NCBI RefSeq assembly: GCF_005048265.1
Contig: NZ_SUNH01000027.1
Location: forward strand, 1 to 34,247
Origin: Paracoccus hibiscisoli
Lineage (GTDB): Bacteria; Pseudomonadota; Alphaproteobacteria; Rhodobacterales; Rhodobacteraceae
Length of the DNA stretch: 34,247 nt
Reading direction: 5' to 3'
The notes beneath the pieces are model-generated. The model was given only the letters and a program-made list of their open reading frames with translations. It did no database searches and was not told where the DNA came from. The first letter of the stretch is position 1, and the number at the start of each line of letters is the position of its first letter. This document shows, in pieces, positions 7,576-18,188 of the stretch. The position numbers and the translations under genes are program-made.

Positions 7576-9573
7576 ATGAAGCCCGATGACATCGCAGCCG
7601 CCGGGACATCCCGGCGGCTTTGCATTTTCAACCTGGGGTTCCTGACCGGACCGCGCATCCGCCGCATCCTGACGCTGGCCGGGCACCGTCCGGTCCTGTC
7701 CCTGCCCCGCCACGGCGACGCGGTCGGCATCTGGGGCAACAGCCCGACCGCCTGGCGGGGCCGCGCCATCGCCGCGCGGCGCGGCTGCCCGGTTATCACC
7801 GTCGAGGATGCGTTCCTGCGCTCGGTCCTGCCGGGACGCGCGCCCGGACGGCTGGCGGCGCGCGGCCCCATCGGGCTGCTGATCGACCCCGACGGGCTGC
7901 ATTTCGACCCCACCGCCCCCTCGCGGCTGGAACGGCTGATCAGCCAGCCCCTGCCCCGCGCCCAGCAGGATCGCGCCGTGCGTGCGCTGGCCCGGCTGCG
8001 CACCGCCGATCTGTCGAAATACAACATGCACGATCCGGCGGCCCCGCTGCCGGTGCCGGGCTATGTCCTGGTGATCGACCAGACGCGGGGCGACGCCTCG
8101 CTGCGCGGGGCGGACCGGACGCGGTTCCTGACCATGCTGGAGGCCGCGCGCGACGAACACCCGGGCAGCCGCATCGTGATCCGCAGCCATCCCGAAACCG
8201 CCGCGGGCCTGCGTCCCGGTCATCTGGACGCCAGTGATCTGCGCCCGGGGGATCAGCTCTGCGATGGCCCGGTCTCTCCCTGGCGGTTGGTCCAGGGGGC
8301 GGATGCGGTCTATGCGGTCAGTTCCCAGCTGGGCTATGAGGCGCTGCTGGCCGGGCACAGGCCACGCCTGTTCGGACAGCCCTTCTATGCGGGCTGGGGG
8401 CTCAGCGACGACGAGGCGCCGATCCCCCGCCGCAGCCCCTCCACCCGCGAGGCGCTGTTCGCGGCCAGCCATCTGGACGGCCCCGTCTGGTACGACCCCT
8501 GCCGCGACCGCCTGACCGATTTCGAGGGCGCGCTGGACCAGATCGAGGCCGAGACGCGGACCTATCGGCAGGACCGCCACGGCCATCTGGCCTATGGCAT
8601 GCGCCTGTGGAAACGCCGATTTCTGGCGCGGGAATTCGGCGATGCGCAGCCCTTGCGCTTTGCCCCTGATCCCGGCCCCGAGGTGACGCTGGCCTGGGCC
8701 GGGTCCGCCGCCGCCGTTCCGCAGGCCACGCGGGTCGAGGACGGCTTCCTGCGGTCGCGCGGGCTGGGGGCGGCGTTGACCCCGCCTTTGTCGATCGTGG
8801 CCGACGATCTGGGCATCTATTTCGACCCGACTGCGCCATCGCGTCTGGAATCGCTGATCTCCTTGGGGCCGCCGCCCTGCGGACGGGATCGGGCGCAGCG
8901 GCTGATCACCGCGCTGGTCGCGGCGCGGCTGACGAAGTACAATCTGGGCGGCGCGTCCGACCTGCCGCCGCGCGACGGACGGCCCTGCATCCTGGTGCCC
9001 GGACAGGTCGAGAACGACGCCTCGATCCTGAAGGGCGCGGGGGCCGAGCGGACGAACCTGGCCCTGCTGCAGAGGGTGCGGACTGAGAACCCCGACGCCT
9101 GCCTGATCTACAAGCCCCACCCGGATGTGGAGGCCGGCCTGCGCCCCGGCGCGATCGACGAAGATACCGTGGCCACGCTGGCCGACCATATCGCCCGGGA
9201 CGCAGACCCGGTGACCCTGATCGAGGCCGTGGACGCGGTCTGGACCATCACCTCGACCCTGGGGTTCGAGGCGCTGCTGCGCGGCAAACCGGTCACCGTG
9301 CTGGGCGCCCCCTTCTATGCGGGGTGGGGGCTGACGCGTGATCTGGGGCCGATCCCCGCGCGGCGGCAGGCGCGGCCCGATCTGGCGGCGCTGGCCCATG
9401 CCTGCCTGATCGCCTATCCGCGCTATCGCGACCCGGTCACCGGCCTGCCCTGCCCGGTCGAACTGGCGCTGGAGCGGCTGGCCAGAGGCCGGACCCACCA
9501 TCCCCCCGCCCTGCGCCTGCTGGCCAAGGCCCAGGGCGCGCTGGCCGGTCACGCCTGGATCTGGCGGCGCTAG
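7576..9573 (+). CDS. kpsC: Capsular polysaccharide beta-Kdo transferase KpsC
   Basis: 665 aa. It has two tandem Capsule_synth-type halves (about 15–320 and 335–640), as in KpsC, which extends the poly-Kdo linker with alternating linkages. Paired motifs show the internal duplication: VEDAFLRS and VEDGFLRSRGLG, IYFDPTAPSRLE and LHFDPTAPSRLE, KYNMHD and KYNLGG, IRSHPET and YKPHPDVEAGLRPG, SSQLGYEALLAG and TSTLGFEALLRG, PFYAGWGL in both. It is the last gene of the capsule block. Its TAG stop overlaps the convergent ribD stop by 4 bp (CTAG). No capsule ABC transporter gene lies in the window. Confidence 0.93.
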   Translation: MKPDDIAAAGTSRRLCIFNLGFLTGPRIRRILTLAGHRPVLSLPRHGDAVGIWGNSPTAWRGRAIAARRGCPVITVEDAFLRSVLPGRAPGRLAARGPIGLLIDPDGLHFDPTAPSRLERLISQPLPRAQQDRAVRALARLRTADLSKYNMHDPAAPLPVPGYVLVIDQTRGDASLRGADRTRFLTMLEAARDEHPGSRIVIRSHPETAAGLRPGHLDASDLRPGDQLCDGPVSPWRLVQGADAVYAVSSQLGYEALLAGHRPRLFGQPFYAGWGLSDDEAPIPRRSPSTREALFAASHLDGPVWYDPCRDRLTDFEGALDQIEAETRTYRQDRHGHLAYGMRLWKRRFLAREFGDAQPLRFAPDPGPEVTLAWAGSAAAVPQATRVEDGFLRSRGLGAALTPPLSIVADDLGIYFDPTAPSRLESLISLGPPPCGRDRAQRLITALVAARLTKYNLGGASDLPPRDGRPCILVPGQVENDASILKGAGAERTNLALLQRVRTENPDACLIYKPHPDVEAGLRPGAIDEDTVATLADHIARDADPVTLIEAVDAVWTITSTLGFEALLRGKPVTVLGAPFYAGWGLTRDLGPIPARRQARPDLAALAHACLIAYPRYRDPVTGLPCPVELALERLARGRTHHPPALRLLAKAQGALAGHAWIWRR

Positions 9574-10580
9574 ACGCGGCGCCAGCGGTGGAACAGGTCC
9601 GGCCCGATCTGCCGCGTCTCGGCCAAGGCAAAGCGCGGCGCCTGCGCCAGCCGCGTCCAGCCGGTCGCGCCCAGAAAGGGCCGCGCCTCGGCCCCAAGCG
9701 CCAGCCCGGCGGTATAGCCGACCAGCTGATCGACCAGTCCCGCGCCCAGCAGGCTGGCCGCCAGACGCCCGCCCCCCTCGCAAAAGACCCGCGTGATGCC
9801 GCGCCCGCCCAGATCCGACAGGATCTGCGCCGGGCTGCCCTCGACCCGCCACAGCGGACCGTGATCGTCATCCTGCGGCGCCAGCGGCGGCAGCGCCTGC
9901 GCCGATACGACGATGCGCACCGGCTGCTGGGGCGTGGCGATGCCGCGCACATTCAGCTGCGGCAGATCTGTGCGCGCGGTCGCTCCACCCACCATGATCG
10001 CGTCGTGCTGGGCGCGCAGGGCATGGACATGGGCACGGGCCTCGGGGCCGGTGATCCAGCGGCTTTCCCCGCTGGCCATGGCGATGCGCCCGTCCAGGCT
10101 GCTGGCCAGCTTCAGCGTGACAAAGGGGCGGCCCTGGGTGATGCGCAGCAGGAACCCCGCCTGCAATTCGGCGGCCTGATCGGCCAGCACGCCCTCGGTC
10201 AGCGGGATGCCCGCGTCGCGCAGCATGCGGTGCCCCCGCCCGGCCACGCGCGGGTCCGGATCGGTCAGCGCCGTCACCACCCGCGCCACGCCCGCGCCAA
10301 CCAACCCCGCCGCGCAGGGCGGCGTGCGGCCGTGATGGGCGCAGGGCTCCAGCGTGACATAGGCGGTCGCCCCGGCGGCCAGCGACCCCGCCGAGTCCAG
10401 CGCCATCCGTTCGGCATGCGGGCGCCCGCCGGGCTGGGTCCAGCCACGCCCGACAATGCGGCCGTCGCGCACCAGCACACAGCCCACCGCAGGGTTCGGC
10501 CAGACATTGCCCAGACCGCGCCGCGCCAGGCGCAGGGCATGACCCATGTGCCGCGCGTCTTCTGTCGGATCAGGGGTCAA
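9570..10580 (-). CDS. ribD: Bifunctional pyrimidine deaminase / reductase RibD
   Basis: 336 aa. It performs the second and third riboflavin steps: deamination of the diaminopyrimidine, then NADPH-dependent reduction of the ribose side chain. The N-terminal deaminase domain (about 8–150) has HAE at 55–57 and the zinc cysteines C80 and C89 in [11 protein letters not shown]. The reductase domain (about 150–336) opens with [15 protein letters not shown] and contains [11 protein letters not shown]. The chosen start is TTG at 10580, overlapping the nrdR stop (TTGA) and preserving the usual residues before the first helix. An ATG at 10547 is the alternative. It completes the riboflavin set with the ribE–ribB–ribH operon, apart from GTP cyclohydrolase II. 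Confidence 0.94.
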   Translation of the reverse strand: MTPDPTEDARHMGHALRLARRGLGNVWPNPAVGCVLVRDGRIVGRGWTQPGGRPHAERMALDSAGSLAAGATAYVTLEPCAHHGRTPPCAAGLVGAGVARVVTALTDPDPRVAGRGHRMLRDAGIPLTEGVLADQAAELQAGFLLRITQGRPFVTLKLASSLDGRIAMASGESRWITGPEARAHVHALRAQHDAIMVGGATARTDLPQLNVRGIATPQQPVRIVVSAQALPPLAPQDDDHGPLWRVEGSPAQILSDLGGRGITRVFCEGGGRLAASLLGAGLVDQLVGYTAGLALGAEARPFLGATGWTRLAQAPRFALAETRQIGPDLFHRWRRV

Positions 10581-11035
10581 CCGGCAGGGGGGCGCAGTTC
10601 GGAGACGAACTTGTCGAAATCGTCCGCGTCCTGAAAGTTCTTGTAAACGCTGGCGAAACGCACATAGCCGACATTGTCGATGCGCGACAGCGCCTCCATC
10701 ACGATCTCTCCGATCGCCTTGGAGGGTATGTCCGTCTCTCCGGTGCTTTCCAGGCGGCGGACGATGCCGCTGATCATCTGCTCGATGCGCTCGGGCTCGA
10801 CGGGGCGCTTCTGCATGGCGATGCGGATCGACCGGGCCATCTTGTCGCGGTCGAAATCCTCGCGCTTGCCGTTGGTCTTGACCACCACCAGGTCGCGCAG
10901 CTGCACGCGCTCATAGGTGGTAAACCGACCGCTGCAGGACGGGCAGAAGCGGCGGCGGCGGATCGCCACGTTGTCCTCGGCCGGACGCGAGTCCTTGACC
11001 TGGGTATCGACATTTCCGCAAAACGGGCAGCGCAT
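10577..11035 (-). CDS. nrdR: Transcriptional repressor NrdR
   Basis: 152 aa. It represses ribonucleotide reductase genes in response to ATP and dATP. The N-terminal zinc ribbon has C3, C6, C31 and C34 (MRCPFC…CPSC), and an ATP-cone domain spans about 47–140 ([16 protein letters not shown], then [17 protein letters not shown]). It is followed by ribD with overlapping stop and start codons, a linkage common in proteobacteria. The upstream gap carries DnaA-box-like sequences. The start at MRCPFCG is the invariant family start; the frame remains open far upstream without meaning. Confidence 0.96.
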   Translation of the reverse strand: MRCPFCGNVDTQVKDSRPAEDNVAIRRRRFCPSCSGRFTTYERVQLRDLVVVKTNGKREDFDRDKMARSIRIAMQKRPVEPERIEQMISGIVRRLESTGETDIPSKAIGEIVMEALSRIDNVGYVRFASVYKNFQDADDFDKFVSELRPPAG

Positions 11036-11100
11036 TCCGTTGTCCCTATGCTGGGGCGATCCACCGGGACTATAGGCAGCTTGGCAGGGATTGGGTAGCG

Positions 11101-11109
11101 TTATCCACA
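11101..11109 (+). promoter_or_regulatory. Consensus DnaA box between nrdR and the dehydrogenase
   Basis: TTATCCACA matches the DnaA box consensus exactly. A one-mismatch copy, TTATCCGCA, lies at 11166–11174 in the same orientation. Both are in the 162-bp divergent promoter region of nrdR and the short-chain dehydrogenase. With two boxes only and no AT-rich unwinding element, this is unlikely to be an origin; a regulatory role is more plausible. Confidence 0.5.
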
Positions 11110-11197
11110 ACCCACAAGATAGGCCCACCGGAACCTGTGGCCCGAAAGCCGCGTTGGCCCGCAGATTATCCGCAGGATTCAACCGATTGAGGCTCCC

Positions 11198-11869
11198 ATG
11201 ACCCAGACCCTGTTCATCACCGGCGCCTCCTCCGGCATCGGAGAGGCGACCGCCCGCGCCGCTGTCGATGCGGGCTGGAACGTCGCTCTGTTCGCGCGCT
11301 CCGCCGACCGCCTGCAGGCGCTGGCCGCCGATCTGGGCGACCGGGCGCTGGTCGTGACGGGCGACGCCACCGACATGGACGCACTGACCGCAGCAGCAGA
11401 CCGCTGCGCCGAACGGTTCGGGGGCATCGACGCGGCTTTCGCCAATGCCGGTCGCGGCCTGTCCAAGCCCGGCACCGAGGCCGGGGATCTGGATGACATC
11501 CGCGGCATGATCGATCTGAACGTCACCGGCGTGGTGCTGACGGCCCGCGCCCTGCTGCCGCATCTGCGCAAAACGCGCGGCACGCTGGTCCTGACCGGGT
11601 CTGCCGCCGGGCGTCGGCATATTCCGGGGTCGATCTATGGCGCGACCAAGTGGTTCGTGCATGGCTATGCCGGCAATCTGGCCGAGGAGATGCGCGAATG
11701 GGGCGGCCGCTGCGGCGTGGTGGCGCCCGGCATGGTCGACACGGCATTTTTCGACGATGGCGCCCCGGACAAGCTGCAGCCGCAGGACGTCGCCGCCGCC
11801 GTCCTGCACATGATCACCGCCCCCGAACGCGCCGCCATCCGCGAAGTCTATCTGATGCCTCAGGCCTGA
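11198..11869 (+). CDS. Short-chain dehydrogenase/reductase
   Basis: 223 aa, classical SDR fold. The cofactor motif [10 protein letters not shown] is at about 8–17, the structural NAG at FANAGRG, and the catalytic YGATK (Tyr-x3-Lys) in SIYGATKWF, with the upstream Ser in LTGSAAGRR. An R in FARSADRL after the second strand suggests preference for NADP(H). The substrate is unknown; the overall pattern resembles YdfG-type serine/3-hydroxy-acid dehydrogenases. It is divergent from nrdR, and its end overlaps the convergent yjbQ by 10 bp inside a perfect palindrome. Confidence 0.9.
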   Translation: MTQTLFITGASSGIGEATARAAVDAGWNVALFARSADRLQALAADLGDRALVVTGDATDMDALTAAADRCAERFGGIDAAFANAGRGLSKPGTEAGDLDDIRGMIDLNVTGVVLTARALLPHLRKTRGTLVLTGSAAGRRHIPGSIYGATKWFVHGYAGNLAEEMREWGGRCGVVAPGMVDTAFFDDGAPDKLQPQDVAAAVLHMITAPERAAIREVYLMPQA

Positions 11870-12285
11870 GGCGCGAACATCGCCACGACCTGGCGGTCAT
11901 GAGGGGCGTGGCGATGTTCGACCAGATAGACCCCCTGCCAGCGGCCCAGCATCATCCGCCCCCGGTCCACCGGGATCTGCAGCGTGGTGGGCAACACGGC
12001 CGCCTTGAGATGCGCGGGCATGTCGTCCGGCCCCTCATAGCGATGCGTGATCCAGCCCATCGAGGGGTGATCGGCAGGCTGGGCCAAACGCTCCAGCCAA
12101 GCAAGCAGGTCGGTCTGCACCTCGGGGTCGGCATTCTCCTGGATCAGCAGCGAGGCCGAGGTATGGCGGATCATCAGCGTCAGAACCCCCTGCGCCGCGC
12201 CGATGCCCGCCAGCCAAGTGGCCAGATCGCGGGTGATCTCGTGGCAGGCGGGGCCATGAGTCGCGACGGTCAGAACGTGCATCAT
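11860..12285 (-). CDS. YjbQ / UPF0047 family protein
   Basis: 141 aa, UPF0047 (YjbQ) fold. Conserved elements are visible: [23 protein letters not shown] near 35–57, HPSMGW, and the C-terminal [20 protein letters not shown] with clustered His residues typical of the family's metal site. Some members have weak thiamine-phosphate synthase activity, but the physiological role is unclear. The start codon overlaps the rmuC stop (two ATGs in a row at 12285 and 12282), so it is likely the last gene of the dnaG–rpoD–BLUF–rmuC run. Confidence 0.9.
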   Translation of the reverse strand: MMHVLTVATHGPACHEITRDLATWLAGIGAAQGVLTLMIRHTSASLLIQENADPEVQTDLLAWLERLAQPADHPSMGWITHRYEGPDDMPAHLKAAVLPTTLQIPVDRGRMMLGRWQGVYLVEHRHAPHDRQVVAMFAPQA

Positions 12286-13643
12286 TCGGCGGCCTCCGGT
12301 CCCAGCAGCGCGTCGTCACGGTCGTGATCCAGCTCGATCTGCTTGCTGGCTCGCGCGCCAAGCGTTCGCAGCATCTCGACCTGGCGGATCACGTTGCCGG
12401 AGCCGCGCGTCAGGCGGTCCATGGCCTGCCCATGGGCGCGGTTCGCCTGATCCAGCGCGCGACCCACGCCGTCCATCGCCTCGACGAACCCCGCGACCTT
12501 GTCATACAGCTGCCCAGCCCGGCGCGCGATCTCCAGCGCGTTGCTCTCGCGGCGTTCGACGGCCCAAATGTGGTCGACCGTGCGCAGGGTCAGCATCAGC
12601 GTGGTGGGCGTGGTCAGGCCCACCCGCCGCTCCATCGCAAAGGCTGCCAGCCCCGGATCGGCCCGCAGCGCGTCCGAGAACGCCCCCTCGATCGGGATGA
12701 ACATCAGCACGTAATCCACTGAATTGTCGTCCATCCGCTGATAGCCCTTGCCCGACAGCGTGGTGATGTGCGCGCGGATGGCCGCGACGTGACGGCGCAA
12801 GGCCGCCGCCGCGGCGGCCGGATCGTCCAGCGTCACCGAGGCCTCGTAATCGTTCAGCGACACCTTGCTGTCGATCACCATGACCTTGCCGCGCGGCATC
12901 TTGACCACCACGTCGGGGCGCCACAGCTTGCCATCCTCATCGCGCCAGCTGGACTGCATGTCGTAATGCGTGCCCGCCATCAGGCCCGAATCCTCCAGGA
13001 TGCGCTCCAGCACCATCTCGCCCCAGGCACCCTGCTGCTGCTTGTCGCCTTTGAGGGCGCGGGTCAGGTTCACCGCCTCGCGGCCGATCTGTTCGCTGCG
13101 GTTGTGCAGCGACAGGATCTGTTCGCGCAGGCGGGCGGATTCCTCGTCCAGCACCTTGTTGCGGGCCTGCAATTCGGTCTGAAACCGGCCGACCTGATCG
13201 CGAAACGGCGTCAGCAGCGCCGACAGCTGATCGTTCTGCAGCCGCTGCAGGTCGTCCTGCTGCGCCCTCAAGGTTTCCGCCGACAATAACTTGAAATGCT
13301 GGGTCATTTCGGTGCGCAGCTCGCGCAGCGTGGCGATCTCGCGGGCGCTGGCCTCGGCATCCTTCTCGGCGCGCAGGCGGGCCTCGGCCAGCCGCGTCTC
13401 CAACTGGGCGGCCTCGCGGCGCGCCGCGTGCAGCGCATCGGTCAGGGCGTCACGCTCTTCGGTGAGGTCGGACAGGCGCGCCTCGCGGGCATTCGCCAAG
13501 GCCGATGTCTGCGCCTCGTGGAGCACCGATTCCTGTAGACGGGTCTGGGCCAGCTGGCCCTGATGCCGGGCACGCAGCCACAGGACCAGCAGCACCAGCG
13601 CGCCGAGTGCAGGCAGCCATGTCAGTGCATCCTCAACCGGCAT
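12282..13643 (-). CDS. rmuC: DNA recombination protein RmuC homologue
   Basis: 453 aa. RmuC limits recombination at inverted repeats and is a predicted nuclease-fold protein. One N-terminal membrane segment (about 8–25, LPALGALVLLVLWLRA) is followed by a long charged coiled coil (about 30–190). The conserved RmuC domain (about 200–420) carries QQGAWGEMVLERILEDSGL, RPDVVVKMP, VMVIDSKVSL and VDYVLMFIPIEGAF. The DSK pair resembles the PD-(D/E)XK core. It lies 58 bp after the BLUF gene and overlaps yjbQ by 4 bp. Confidence 0.93.
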   Translation of the reverse strand: MPVEDALTWLPALGALVLLVLWLRARHQGQLAQTRLQESVLHEAQTSALANAREARLSDLTEERDALTDALHAARREAAQLETRLAEARLRAEKDAEASAREIATLRELRTEMTQHFKLLSAETLRAQQDDLQRLQNDQLSALLTPFRDQVGRFQTELQARNKVLDEESARLREQILSLHNRSEQIGREAVNLTRALKGDKQQQGAWGEMVLERILEDSGLMAGTHYDMQSSWRDEDGKLWRPDVVVKMPRGKVMVIDSKVSLNDYEASVTLDDPAAAAAALRRHVAAIRAHITTLSGKGYQRMDDNSVDYVLMFIPIEGAFSDALRADPGLAAFAMERRVGLTTPTTLMLTLRTVDHIWAVERRESNALEIARRAGQLYDKVAGFVEAMDGVGRALDQANRAHGQAMDRLTRGSGNVIRQVEMLRTLGARASKQIELDHDRDDALLGPEAAE

Positions 13644-13701
13644 CGCGTTGTTTCCCCAATTCTTTCGGGGCAGTGTTCACCCTTCGTCCCGGAAAGGCAA
13701 G

Positions 13702-14116
13702 CTAGACGGTCACCGACATCATGAAGGCCACGACGCCGCCGACATAATCGCCACGATGCACGGTCGAGCTATCCGACCCCGCGAACCAGTCCATCAGCGA
13801 GGCCCGGTCGCGGTCCGAGAACCGCATCCGCCAGTCCTGAAACCGCCGGTGCTGCAACGCGCCCTGATCCAGCACCAGCAGATCCTGATGCCGCTCATCG
13901 GCCTCCAGCAGTGCCACGACCTCGCGCAAGCCATCCGCAGGCCCCTCAAGCCATTGAAAAAACAGCCCATCTTCATGGTGCAGACAGCCCGTCAGCCCCA
14001 AGGACTGGTTGCGCCGCCGGGCGCTGGACAGGATCAGTTGCAGGTCCTCAGCGTTCAGACCGGGGCGCGCCGCGCTCCGGTAGAGGTAATAGGCCAGGCC
14101 CTCGATATCAGCCAGA

Positions 14117-14127
<11 letters not shown>
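13702..14127 (-). CDS. Short BLUF-domain blue-light sensor
   Basis: 141 aa with one BLUF domain (about 10–105), which binds FAD and senses blue light. Key residues known from AppA are all at matching spacing: Tyr16, Asn40, Gln58 (in LFFQWLEG), Trp99 and Met101 (AppA Y21, N45, Q63, W104, M106). About 35 residues follow with no recognised output domain, so it probably acts through a protein partner. The start is TTG at 14127 inside the last codons of rpoD, an 11-bp overlap; no in-frame ATG lies before the domain. This suggests translational coupling to rpoD. It is unusual to find a photosensor in the dnaG–rpoD transcript. Confidence 0.9.
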
Positions 14128-16090
<1,963 letters not shown>

Positions 16091-16123
16091 CCAGGGCTCC
16101 TTCTCGGCGAGATCGTGGGCGGC

Positions 16124-16235
16124 GATTCGGCTGTGCGGGCGAATCGACGCGAAATTGGGTCTTTTCTAACGCGCTTCCCGACCGAATCAAAGGCCGTGCG
16201 CGCTGATGATTCGCAACCCCCAAGGGATGCGATTC
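16124..16235. promoter_or_regulatory. Cluster of five GANTC (CcrM-type) sites upstream of rpoD
   Basis: GANTC occurs at 16124–16128, 16141–16145, 16184–16188, 16208–16212 and 16231–16235, all in the 150-bp dnaG–rpoD gap. GANTC is the CcrM adenine-methylation site of alphaproteobacteria, and methylation state can modulate cell-cycle promoters. The motif would be expected about once in 500 bp or less at this GC content. Confidence 0.55.
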
Positions 16236-16240
16236 GCAGG

Positions 16241-18148
16241 TCATCTGCGCGGCGGCTTGCGCCAGATCTGGCCTGACAGCCAATCCGACAGCTGCGCCGA
16301 CAGGGCGTCGCGATCCTCGTTCATGTCGCCCGAACTCTCCATCTCGGGGTGCTCGGCGCGGTGACGGGCGCGGGTGATCTGGCTGATCCGCCAGGTCAGG
16401 CCCTCATCGGCCTCGCCCTGGATCTCGGATTCGGCGCGGGGCAGTTCGTGGCTCGTGGCGCGCGCCACCTCCAGCTTGTCCAGGAGGTCCAGCAGCATCA
16501 CCGCGGCACTGTCGTCATCCTTCCGTTCGATGATGGCGGGCGTCAGGCCCAGATGGGCGTTGCGTCGCAGCGTTTCAAGGCCGCGCCGCCCGGCCGGGCT
16601 GTCGGTGCGGGTCAGTAGGTCATGCAGCAGCGCCGCCCGGTCCGGGTCGCGCGGCATCAGGCGTTCCAACCGGCCCTCCAGCTGCGCCGTGATTGAGGGG
16701 CGCAGCGCGCAGATCAGCAGTGCGGCCCCCTCCAGCAGGCCCTCGCCCTGGTCCGGCACGTTGAGCGAGATCGGAGGAACCGGCGCCCGCGGGGCCATCG
16801 AGGCCCCTTGGCGCCGGGCCTGGCTGCGCCCGGCCGCGCCAGCCCGCGGCGTCGTCTTGCGACCGCCGCCGAAGAGGTCCCACTGCTTGCGGCGGATCTC
16901 CTCGGCATAGAGCGCGCGGGTGCGTTCGTCGGGGATGCGCGCCACGGCCTCGGCCAGGCGGCGGTCGAGGGCGGCCTTGCGTTCCGGGCTGTCGAAGACC
17001 TGGCCCTGGATCTCGCGCGCCCAAAGCAGGTCCAGCATCGGCCGCGCCTGATCCAGAAGCGCGCCCATCGCGCCCGGCCCCGAGGCCTTGATCAGGTCGT
17101 CCGGGTCCTGCCCCGCAGGCAGGATCACGAAGCGCAGCGCCTGTCCCGGCCCGATCAGCGGCAGCGCCAGGTCGATCAGCCGCTGCGCCGCACGTTGGCC
17201 CGCCGCATCGCCGTCCAGCGCGATCACCGGCTCGGGCGAGACGCGCCACATCAGGCGCAGCTGCTCCTCGGTGATGGCGGTGCCCAAGGGGGCCACGGCG
17301 CCCTCGAACCCGGCGCGGGCCAGGGCGATCACGTCCATGTAGCCCTCGGCGACGACCAACCGCTGGCCCTTGGCGACCGCGCTGCGGGCCGGCCCGAGGT
17401 TGTAGAGGTTGCGCCCCTTGTCGAACAGCGGCGTCTCGGGGCTGTTGAGGTATTTCGCCCGCGCATTCGGGTCCATCGCCCGCCCGCCGAAGCCGATGCA
17501 GCGCCCCTGCCCGTCGCGGATCGGAAAAATGATGCGCCCCCGGAACCGGTCATAGGGCGCGCCGCCGCCATCGGGGCGGGCGGACATGCCAGCCTCGACG
17601 ATCTGCTCTTCGGGGAAGCCCTTGTCGCGCAGGGCGGCGGTCAGGGCGGTGCGGTGGTCGGGGGCAAAGCCGATCTCGAACCGCTCCAGCGCGGGGGCGT
17701 CCAGGCCGCGGCGGTCCAGGTAATCGCGGGCATCCGCGGCGGCGCCGGTCTGCAGCTGCAGGCGGAACCAGCGGCAGGCGGCCTCGGTCACTTCCAGCAG
17801 CTTGGTGCGCCTGTCGGTCTTTTCGCGGGCGCGGGGGTCGGGTTCGGGCATGGTCAGGCCAGCCTCAGCGGCCAACAGCTTGACCGCCTCGATGAACTCC
17901 ATCCCGTCATGGTCGCGCAGAAACCCGATGGCGTCGCCCTTGGCCTGACAGCCGAAGCAGTAGTAATACCCCTTCTGGTCGTCGCAGTGAAAGCTGGCGG
18001 ATTTTTCCTGATGGAACGGGCATGGCGCCCACCAGTCGCCCCGCGCCTGGTTCGACTTGCGCAGATCCCATACGACCTTTTTGCCGATCACCCGGCTGAT
18101 CGGGACGCGGTTGCGAATCTCGTCAAGGAATCCGGGGGGCAGGGACAT
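16241..18148 (-). CDS. dnaG: DNA primase DnaG
   Basis: 635 aa. It synthesises RNA primers at the replication fork with DnaB. The CHC2 zinc domain (about 35–95) has CPFH (C43, H46) and YYYCFGCQAKGD. The catalytic core follows, with the RFRGRIIFPI segment, and the TOPRIM domain (about 250–340) carries VVAEGYMDVIAL, then ALDGDAAGQRAAQR. The C-terminal helicase-binding part (about 460–635) is preceded by a low-complexity linker. The start at MSLPPGF (18148) is the family start; the frame remains open 12 codons upstream. It precedes rpoD by 150 bp as in the macromolecular-synthesis operon, but rpsU is absent. Confidence 0.97.
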   Translation of the reverse strand: MSLPPGFLDEIRNRVPISRVIGKKVVWDLRKSNQARGDWWAPCPFHQEKSASFHCDDQKGYYYCFGCQAKGDAIGFLRDHDGMEFIEAVKLLAAEAGLTMPEPDPRAREKTDRRTKLLEVTEAACRWFRLQLQTGAAADARDYLDRRGLDAPALERFEIGFAPDHRTALTAALRDKGFPEEQIVEAGMSARPDGGGAPYDRFRGRIIFPIRDGQGRCIGFGGRAMDPNARAKYLNSPETPLFDKGRNLYNLGPARSAVAKGQRLVVAEGYMDVIALARAGFEGAVAPLGTAITEEQLRLMWRVSPEPVIALDGDAAGQRAAQRLIDLALPLIGPGQALRFVILPAGQDPDDLIKASGPGAMGALLDQARPMLDLLWAREIQGQVFDSPERKAALDRRLAEAVARIPDERTRALYAEEIRRKQWDLFGGGRKTTPRAGAAGRSQARRQGASMAPRAPVPPISLNVPDQGEGLLEGAALLICALRPSITAQLEGRLERLMPRDPDRAALLHDLLTRTDSPAGRRGLETLRRNAHLGLTPAIIERKDDDSAAVMLLDLLDKLEVARATSHELPRAESEIQGEADEGLTWRISQITRARHRAEHPEMESSGDMNEDRDALSAQLSDWLSGQIWRKPPRR

Positions 18149-18188
18149 GGGGGCGATTATCCGGCATGGCGCGCGGGGCGGCAAGGCG

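Noticed and set aside
7447..9852. 801-codon open frame opposite kpsC
   Set aside because: It is a mirror frame caused by high GC and G/C-ending codons. It has no domain pattern, while kpsC on the other strand is clear.
11101..11174. Replication origin
   Set aside because: Only two DnaA-like boxes, no AT-rich unwinding element and no oriC marker genes such as dnaA or hemE/parAB nearby.
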